64,000 bases of DNA from Castellaniella sp049651205 (GTDB taxonomy: Bacteria; Pseudomonadota; Gammaproteobacteria; Burkholderiales; Burkholderiaceae_B): contig NZ_JBASBR010000007.1 in NCBI RefSeq assembly GCF_049651205.1, positions 434,001 to 498,000 of the forward strand. The letters are read 5' to 3'. A program made the translations under genes and the position numbers. Each line of letters starts with the position of its first letter. Position 1 is the stretch's first letter. Below are positions 58,907 to 64,000 of the stretch, piece by piece. Under the pieces are notes generated by a model that searched no databases, was not told the origin of the DNA, and was given only the letters and a program-made list of their open reading frames with translations.

Positions 58907-61669
58907 ATGGACCCGATGTCTGAAGCCATTATATTAAAGCCCGCCCTACTGTGGTCTGGCGCCTTGCGCCGCCACCTGATGGCGCATCCGGACGCCGAGA
59001 CTCGATTGCTGCAGGATTGCTCAGGCGCCGTTGGCCGCAAAACACTGCAGGCATGGTTCGAAGAAGAGCTTGGTGCGCAGTCTGCGCCGGATCGTCCAGC
59101 TTTGCAGCGCATTCTCAGACATGTCCGCCAGCGGGTGTTCTACGCCCTGATGGTACGCGATATTGCAGGCACAGCCCCTTTACATGAAGTAGTTGCGGCC
59201 ATGTCAGCCCTGGCCGACCTGTCGATCGGGCAAGCGTACGCCTGTGCCATGCGTACCCTGATGGACGCACACGGCATGCCGCGCCACCCCGAGACAGGTG
59301 CGCCACAAGACATGTTGATTTTGGGGATGGGCAAACTGGGGGGCAAGGAGCTCAACGTCTCCTCGGATATCGACCTCATCATGCTGTACGACGAGGAAGG
59401 TGAAACCGACGGACGCCGTCCTATCAGCCACCACGAGTTTTATGCCAAGGTGTGCCGCTTAATGATGCCGATCCTCTCCGAGCAGGATGCCGATGGCTAT
59501 GTGTTTCGCACCGATTTACGCCTGCGGCCCGATGGGGACGCAGGCCCTCTGGCCTGGAGCTTTGCGGCGCTGGAAACCTACCTGGTGGCGCAAGGGCGCG
59601 AGTGGGAGCGCTACGCCTGGCTTAAGGCACGTGCTATTCCCTGCCCTATTTTTGATGAAGTCAACTGGACAAGCCACACACAGACCCTGGAGTCACTGCG
59701 CCGCCCGTTTGTATATCGCAAGTATTTTGATTTCGATGCCCTGGCATCCCTGCGCAAATTGCGCGAGCGCATCCGCACGGATTGGCAGCGCCGCGCACAG
59801 GCACGTCATGGCGTGGACACACAGCACAATATTAAGCTGGGCGAAGGCGGCATCCGCGAGATCGAGTTCGTGGTGCAGCTCAACCAACTGATTCGCGGTG
59901 GGCGGCAGCCCTCCTTGCAGCAGCGCAATCTGCTGGCTGCCTTGCATAAGCAATATCGTGCCGGTATTTTGGACGACCATCAGGCAAAAGGCCTCGAAGC
60001 CGCGTATGTCTATCTGCGCCGGCTCGAGCACGTGCTGCAGTACCGCGAGGATGAACAGACCCATCTGCTGCCACATCACACGGACCAGCTGGCAGCACTG
60101 GCAACTGCATTGGGGCATCCCGATGTAACGCACTTTCAGGCCACGCTGGGTGCGCACCGGCAGATGGTATCGGAGTGCTTCCAGAACGCGTTTCGCATCG
60201 CCGGCATGGGAGACGAAGCGGCACCGGAAGAAGTACCTGTGGACCCCCCGGGCACGTCACCCACAGGGCTTAGCGAAGCTCAGGCAGACGAGATGCAAAA
60301 GCAGATCGACGCTCTGCTGGACAGCCACCGCATCCAGAGCCTGCCACGTACCAGCTTGCAGCGCTTGCACGCGCTATTGCCGGGTCTAAGCAAGGCAGCC
60401 GCCACCACGCAAGATCCCCCCTCCACTTTATTGCGCCTGCTGAGCCTGGTAGAGCAGATCGCACAACGCAGCGCCTATCTGGCACTGCTGGCCGAATACC
60501 CCGAAACGCTGGCACGTGTGGCGCGTCTTATCGGTGCCAGCCCCTGGGCGTCTCAGTTCCTCAGCCGCTATCCGCTGCTGCTGGATGGCCTGATCGAATG
60601 GCACAGCCTGATGGAAGCTCCGGATTTCCCGGCACTGGCACAACAGTTGCGCAGTGATCTGGATGCCTGCCGGCTGCCCGACGGGCAGCCTGATATCGAG
60701 CAGCAGATGAATCTTATGCGGGACGTTCAGCATCAGGTGACTTTCCAGCTGCTGGCGCAGGATCTGGAAAACGTAGTAAGTGTGGAAAGCCTGGCAGATC
60801 ATTTATCCGCACTGGCTGATCTGATGCTGGCAGAGGCAATCCACCGGGTATGGCCACAGGTGTTGCCGCGAGAACGCCGGGCAGATCCAGGTACACCACA
60901 TTTTGCGATCATCGCGTATGGCAAGCTGGGAGGCAAGGAAATTGGCTATGCCTCGGATCTGGATCTTGTTTTTCTGTACGACGATCCAGATCAGGAGGCA
61001 AGCGAGCGATATGCGAAGCTGGGACGGCGGATTGCCTCGTGGTTATCGACGCTGACGTCTTCGGGCCGACTGTACGAGATTGATCTGCGCCTGCGCCCGG
61101 ACGGAGACGCCGGTCTGCTGGCTTTGCCGATTGATGCGTTTGAGCATTATCAGCTGAACCAGGCGTGGCCCTGGGAGCATCAGGCGCTGACGCGGGCCCG
61201 TTTTGTGGCAGGCGATGCAGCTATCGGGCAGCGTTTTGATGATATCCGGCAGCGGATCTTGTTGTTGCCCCGGGATCCGGAGGCTTTGCGCCGGGATGTG
61301 CTGGCGATGCGGGAGAAGATTTCTCAGGGGCATCCGAACCGCAGTGGAGAGTTCGATCTGAAGCACGACCGGGGGGGGATGGTGGACATTGAGTTCATCA
61401 CCCAGTTCCTGGTGCTGAGCCAGGCGGGCGCGCATCCTGAGCTTCTGGGCAATTTGGGAAATATTGCGCTGTTGGGGTTGGCGGCGCAGGCAGGGTTGAT
61501 TTCGGGGTTGCTGGCGGCGGATGTGGCGGATGCGTACCGGGTGTTTCGGCGGCGGCAGCATGCGTTGCGGTTGCAGGGGGCGGAGAAGGCGCGGGTGCCG
61601 ATGACAGAGTTTGTGCGGGAACGGGAAGCGGTTCGGGAGCTTTGGGGGGCTGTGCTGGGGGAGGTTTAA
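58907..61669 (+). CDS. glnE: Glutamine synthetase adenylyltransferase/adenylyl-removing enzyme
   Basis: This is a 920-residue bifunctional enzyme that adds and removes AMP on glutamine synthetase, so it sets the pace of nitrogen assimilation. Two nucleotidyltransferase domains are visible: the N-terminal (deadenylylase) motif ILGMGKLGGKELNVSSDIDL near residue 145 with LRLRPDGDAGPLAWSFAALE near 205, and the C-terminal (adenylylase) motif IIAYGKLGGKEIGYASDLDL near residue 670 with DLRLRPDGDAGLLALPIDAF near 730. The start is ATG 58907 or 58916. Codons in the last third are unusually G-rich compared with the rest. Confidence 0.96.
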   Translation: MDPMSEAIILKPALLWSGALRRHLMAHPDAETRLLQDCSGAVGRKTLQAWFEEELGAQSAPDRPALQRILRHVRQRVFYALMVRDIAGTAPLHEVVAAMSALADLSIGQAYACAMRTLMDAHGMPRHPETGAPQDMLILGMGKLGGKELNVSSDIDLIMLYDEEGETDGRRPISHHEFYAKVCRLMMPILSEQDADGYVFRTDLRLRPDGDAGPLAWSFAALETYLVAQGREWERYAWLKARAIPCPIFDEVNWTSHTQTLESLRRPFVYRKYFDFDALASLRKLRERIRTDWQRRAQARHGVDTQHNIKLGEGGIREIEFVVQLNQLIRGGRQPSLQQRNLLAALHKQYRAGILDDHQAKGLEAAYVYLRRLEHVLQYREDEQTHLLPHHTDQLAALATALGHPDVTHFQATLGAHRQMVSECFQNAFRIAGMGDEAAPEEVPVDPPGTSPTGLSEAQADEMQKQIDALLDSHRIQSLPRTSLQRLHALLPGLSKAAATTQDPPSTLLRLLSLVEQIAQRSAYLALLAEYPETLARVARLIGASPWASQFLSRYPLLLDGLIEWHSLMEAPDFPALAQQLRSDLDACRLPDGQPDIEQQMNLMRDVQHQVTFQLLAQDLENVVSVESLADHLSALADLMLAEAIHRVWPQVLPRERRADPGTPHFAIIAYGKLGGKEIGYASDLDLVFLYDDPDQEASERYAKLGRRIASWLSTLTSSGRLYEIDLRLRPDGDAGLLALPIDAFEHYQLNQAWPWEHQALTRARFVAGDAAIGQRFDDIRQRILLLPRDPEALRRDVLAMREKISQGHPNRSGEFDLKHDRGGMVDIEFITQFLVLSQAGAHPELLGNLGNIALLGLAAQAGLISGLLAADVADAYRVFRRRQHALRLQGAEKARVPMTEFVREREAVRELWGAVLGEV

Positions 61670-61686
61670 AACTCGGCGCTCATCGC

Positions 61687-61781
61687 GGAGCAAGGGGCTT
61701 GGGGGGCGCAGGTCGCAATTTGGCGGCTTCGCCATGGAGGTGAGGATGGGCTCCAACAGCGCCCCCCAAGCCCCCTGCTCC
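61687..61781. repeat. G-rich 22-base inverted repeat behind glnE
   Basis: Two arms of 22 bases (61687-61708 and 61760-61781) are reverse complements with one mismatch, separated by a 51-base loop that contains its own small hairpin (GGCG-GCTT-CGCC). The arms hold GGGGCTTGGGGGG, so the plus strand could also form a quadruplex. There is no coding frame here. The 280-base gap between glnE and clpB holds this repeat and a terminator. The element resembles a REP-type intergenic repeat. Confidence 0.7.
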
Positions 61782-61867
61782 ACGATTGACGGCATGCGAC
61801 GATCGGATGGCGAGAGGCTGATTTCCCGTAGGGCGGGTACCGGGCTGGGTTGAACTGGGCCGACGTT

Positions 61868-61912
61868 AAAAGGGGCTTCGCGCAAGGATTGTGCGAAGCC
61901 CCTTTTGTTCGA
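61868..61912. terminator. Strong bidirectional terminator between glnE and clpB
   Basis: AAAAGGGGCTTCGC pairs with GCGAAGCCCCTTTT (61868-61906), giving a stem of about 14 base pairs with A- and T-runs at either end. It can end both convergent transcripts, glnE and clpB. Confidence 0.88.
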
Positions 61913-61949
61913 TTGCGAGTGTTGAGTGGCGTGTTGGTGCCACTATGGC

Positions 61950-64000
61950 CTATTGAAGAGTGCGTTCGAAGACGAACTTCTCGCCATCCCAGTCGACGGG
62001 GACGACGTCGCGGGGGCCGAAGGTGCCTTCCAGGATCAGACGGGCCACAGGGTTTTCGATGTATTGCTGGATGGCCCGTTTGAGCGGGCGGGCACCGAAG
62101 ACGGGATCGTAGCCGACGCGAGCGAGTTCCTTGATGGCATCGTCGCTGATTTCCAGGCGCATTTCGTGCTGAGCAAGGCGTTCGGCCAGGCGTTTGATCT
62201 GGATGCGGGCGATGGGCTCGATGTGGGAGGCATCCAGGCCATGGAAGACGACGATTTCGTCAATGCGGTTCAGGAACTCGGGGCGGAAAGCGGTTTTGAG
62301 TTCGTCGCGGATGACTTCTTTAACGACGTCATAGGGTTGGTCGGCCATGTTCTGGATGTGCTGGGAGCCGATGTTGGAGGTCATGATGATGACGGTGTTT
62401 CGAAAGTCGACGGTGCGTCCCTGGCCGTCTGTGAGGCGGCCATCATCCAGTACCTGGAGCAGGATGTTGAAGACGTCGGGGTGGGCTTTCTCGACTTCGT
62501 CGAGCAAGATGACGCTATAGGGTTTGCGGCGTACGGCTTCGGTGAGGTAGCCGCCTTCTTCGTAACCGACGTACCCCGGGGGGGCACCGATCAGGCGCGC
62601 AACCGAGTGTTTTTCCATGAATTCACTCATGTCGATGCGTACAAGGTGGTTGTCGGAATCAAAGAGGAAACGCGCGAGTGCTTTGGTGAGCTCGGTTTTG
62701 CCCACGCCGGTGGGGCCCAGAAACAAAAACGAGCCGTAGGGGCGACTGGGGTCGGAGAGGCCAGCGCGCGAGCGGCGGATAGCTTCGGACACCAGCCGGA
62801 CGGCTTCGTCCTGGCCCACGACGCGCTCGTGCAGGACGGCTTCCATGCCCAGCAGTTTGGCACGCTCGCCTTGCATCATGCGCGATACGGGGATGCCCGT
62901 GGCGCGCGAGACAACTTCTGCGATTTCTTCGGCGCCTACCTGGGTGCGCAGGAGCCGGGGTTTGCTGGCTTCGGCATCTTTTGGAGAGGATTCGGCAGCC
63001 CGCAGGCGGGCTTCAAGCTCTGGCAGGCGGCCGTATTGCAGCTCTGCGAGTTTGTCGTATTGGCCTTTGCGCTGCAGTTCGGCCATTTCGGCGCGGACTT
63101 GTTCGATTTCTTCTTTGACGGCTTGTGATCCCTGGACTGCGGCTTTCTCGGCTTTCCAGACTTCTTCGTAGTCGTTGTATTCGCGCTGCAGGGTTTCGAG
63201 TTCTTCCTCGATGGCTTTCAGGCGCCGTTCGGAGGCTTCGTCAGTGTCCTTGCGCACGGCTTCGCGCTCGATCTTGAGCTGGATGATCCTGCGATCCAGC
63301 CTGTCCATGACTTCGGGCTTGGAATCGATCTCCATGCGGATGCGGGCAGCAGCCTCGTCAATGAGGTCGATGGCCTTGTCGGGCAGGAAACGGTCGGTGA
63401 TGTAGCGGTGCGAGAGCTCTGCTGCAGCGACAATGGCGGGGTCGGTGATCTGCACACCATGGTGCAGTTCGTAGCGTTCTTGCAGGCCGCGCAGGATGGC
63501 AATGGTGGATTCGACGTTGGGCTCGTCGACCAGCACCTTCTGGAACCGGCGCTCGAGAGCTGCGTCTTTTTCGATGTACTGGCGGTATTCGTCCAGGGTA
63601 GTTGCGCCCACGCAATGGAGTTCGCCACGCGAGAGCGCCGGTTTCAGCATATTGCCGGCATCCATGGCACCTTCGGCTTTGCCAGCGCCCACCATGGTGT
63701 GCAGCTCGTCGATGAAGACGATGGTTTGTCCGGAGTCTTGTGCCAGTTCTTTAAGCACTGCCTTGAGGCGCTCTTCGAATTCGCCCCGATACTTGGCACC
63801 GGCCAGCAAGCCGGCAAGATCCAGCGCCAGGATGCGCTTGCCCTTGAGGGTTTCAGGCACTTCGCCGTTGACGATACGTTGGGCCAGGCCTTCGACGATG
63901 GCCGTCTTGCCCACACCGGGCTCGCCGATAAGGACGGGGTTGTTTTTGGTGCGGCGCTGCAAGATCTGAATGGTGCGACGGATTTCATCATCGCGCCCAA
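61950..64000 (-). CDS. clpB: ClpB protein disaggregase (N-terminal part outside window)
   Basis: This is the AAA+ disaggregase ClpB; the frame runs off the window end, so the N-domain is missing. Present are the first ATPase domain (Walker A GEPGVGKT near base 63900, Walker B VFIDELHT near 63715), the coiled-coil M-domain rich in Glu/Lys/Arg (bases about 62980-63350, including LETLQREYNDYEEVWKAEKA), and the second ATPase domain (GPTGVGKTELTKALA near 62700, VILLDEVEKAHPD near 62500). The M-domain is what separates ClpB from ClpA and ClpC. It works with DnaK on aggregates after heat shock; the promoter is not in the window. Confidence 0.97.
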   Translation of the reverse strand, partial: GRDDEIRRTIQILQRRTKNNPVLIGEPGVGKTAIVEGLAQRIVNGEVPETLKGKRILALDLAGLLAGAKYRGEFEERLKAVLKELAQDSGQTIVFIDELHTMVGAGKAEGAMDAGNMLKPALSRGELHCVGATTLDEYRQYIEKDAALERRFQKVLVDEPNVESTIAILRGLQERYELHHGVQITDPAIVAAAELSHRYITDRFLPDKAIDLIDEAAARIRMEIDSKPEVMDRLDRRIIQLKIEREAVRKDTDEASERRLKAIEEELETLQREYNDYEEVWKAEKAAVQGSQAVKEEIEQVRAEMAELQRKGQYDKLAELQYGRLPELEARLRAAESSPKDAEASKPRLLRTQVGAEEIAEVVSRATGIPVSRMMQGERAKLLGMEAVLHERVVGQDEAVRLVSEAIRRSRAGLSDPSRPYGSFLFLGPTGVGKTELTKALARFLFDSDNHLVRIDMSEFMEKHSVARLIGAPPGYVGYEEGGYLTEAVRRKPYSVILLDEVEKAHPDVFNILLQVLDDGRLTDGQGRTVDFRNTVIIMTSNIGSQHIQNMADQPYDVVKEVIRDELKTAFRPEFLNRIDEIVVFHGLDASHIEPIARIQIKRLAERLAQHEMRLEISDDAIKELARVGYDPVFGARPLKRAIQQYIENPVARLILEGTFGPRDVVPVDWDGEKFVFERTLQ

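Noticed and set aside
61043..61885. 280-codon minus-strand frame at the glnE 3' end
   Set aside because: It lies antisense to the conserved C-terminal adenylylase domain of glnE, has no ribosome site and is rich in Arg/Pro/Gln only.
61600..61950. Replication origin or dif site at the composition shift
   Set aside because: No DnaA-box cluster, no dif-like 28-base sequence and no dnaA/dnaN/gyrB genes are present in the neighbourhood.
61926..63128. 400-codon plus-strand frame antisense to clpB
   Set aside because: It is the mirror of a strongly conserved ClpB coding region; the peptide is rich in Phe, Gly and Asp without any domain, as expected for an antisense shadow of a high-GC gene.
1..64000. 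CRISPR arrays, insertion sequences, prophage genes
   Set aside because: No regularly spaced direct repeats, transposase motifs or phage structural genes were found on either strand.

Overview
The window reads as a chromosomal segment of a betaproteobacterium, most likely family Alcaligenaceae (Burkholderiales, Bordetella/Achromobacter/Pusillimonas-like). The grounds are the protein families (trxA-rho, parE-parC, glnE, yhdP, DUF3422, puuD-type urate oxidation, EmrAB with a NodT-type outer-membrane factor), the moderately high GC content and the Gram-negative envelope genes. The genus cannot be fixed from sequence alone. Coding density is very high, with many ATGA-type overlaps.

Layout: 0-6 kb holds an ABC transporter cut by the window edge, sirB2, a YeiH-type exporter with a divergent LysR regulator, a patatin-like lipase and a DMT permease. 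6.2-11.2 kb is a MarR-controlled tripartite efflux operon (outer-membrane lipoprotein, EmrA, EmrB); two near-identical boxes lie upstream of marR and of the operon. 11.2-16.4 kb carries housekeeping genes and two tRNAs (Thr-CGT on the minus strand, Asn-GTT on the plus strand). 16.4-21 kb, just behind tRNA-Asn, looks accessory and partly decayed: an outer-membrane barrel remnant, a LysR gene, a GlcG/HbpS-like remnant, a GST, a DUF417 membrane protein, a 34-codon AhpD-like stub, an AraC regulator and small orphan ORFs. 21-24 kb has a cytochrome b561 and a sulfur module (periplasmic rhodanese, YeeE/YedE channel, a 54-aa exported peptide). 24-32.3 kb has a sugar kinase, YghU, SlyX and a purine-ureide locus: GntR regulator, PuuE, allantoicase and an M20 hydrolase on the minus strand, UraH and PuuD on the plus strand. 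UraD is not in the window.

32.4-41.2 kb is the most distinctive region: an eight-gene, tightly overlapping operon in the order pilL-N-O-P-Q-R-S-V. It encodes a type IVb pilus like the thin pilus of plasmid R64, but here it sits among chromosomal genes, has no pilM, pilT or pilU, and shows no shufflon behind pilV. It should build a secretin (PilN) with a TcpQ-type lipoprotein (PilL), an inner-membrane platform (PilO, PilP, PilR), an ATPase (PilQ), a major pilin (PilS) and a tip pilin (PilV). A prepilin peptidase must come from elsewhere.

41.3-49.3 kb carries a run of minus-strand genes: parE, parC, a ferredoxin-type reductase, a DadA-type D-amino-acid dehydrogenase and an orphan solute-binding protein. 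49.5-55.3 kb has trxA-rho-gdhA, then arginase, ornithine cyclodeaminase and a divergent Lrp regulator, which together form a nitrogen and amino-acid block. 55.2-64 kb has yhdP, glnE, a G-rich inverted repeat, a strong terminator and clpB, which runs off the window end. Local strand composition changes near the 3' third of glnE.
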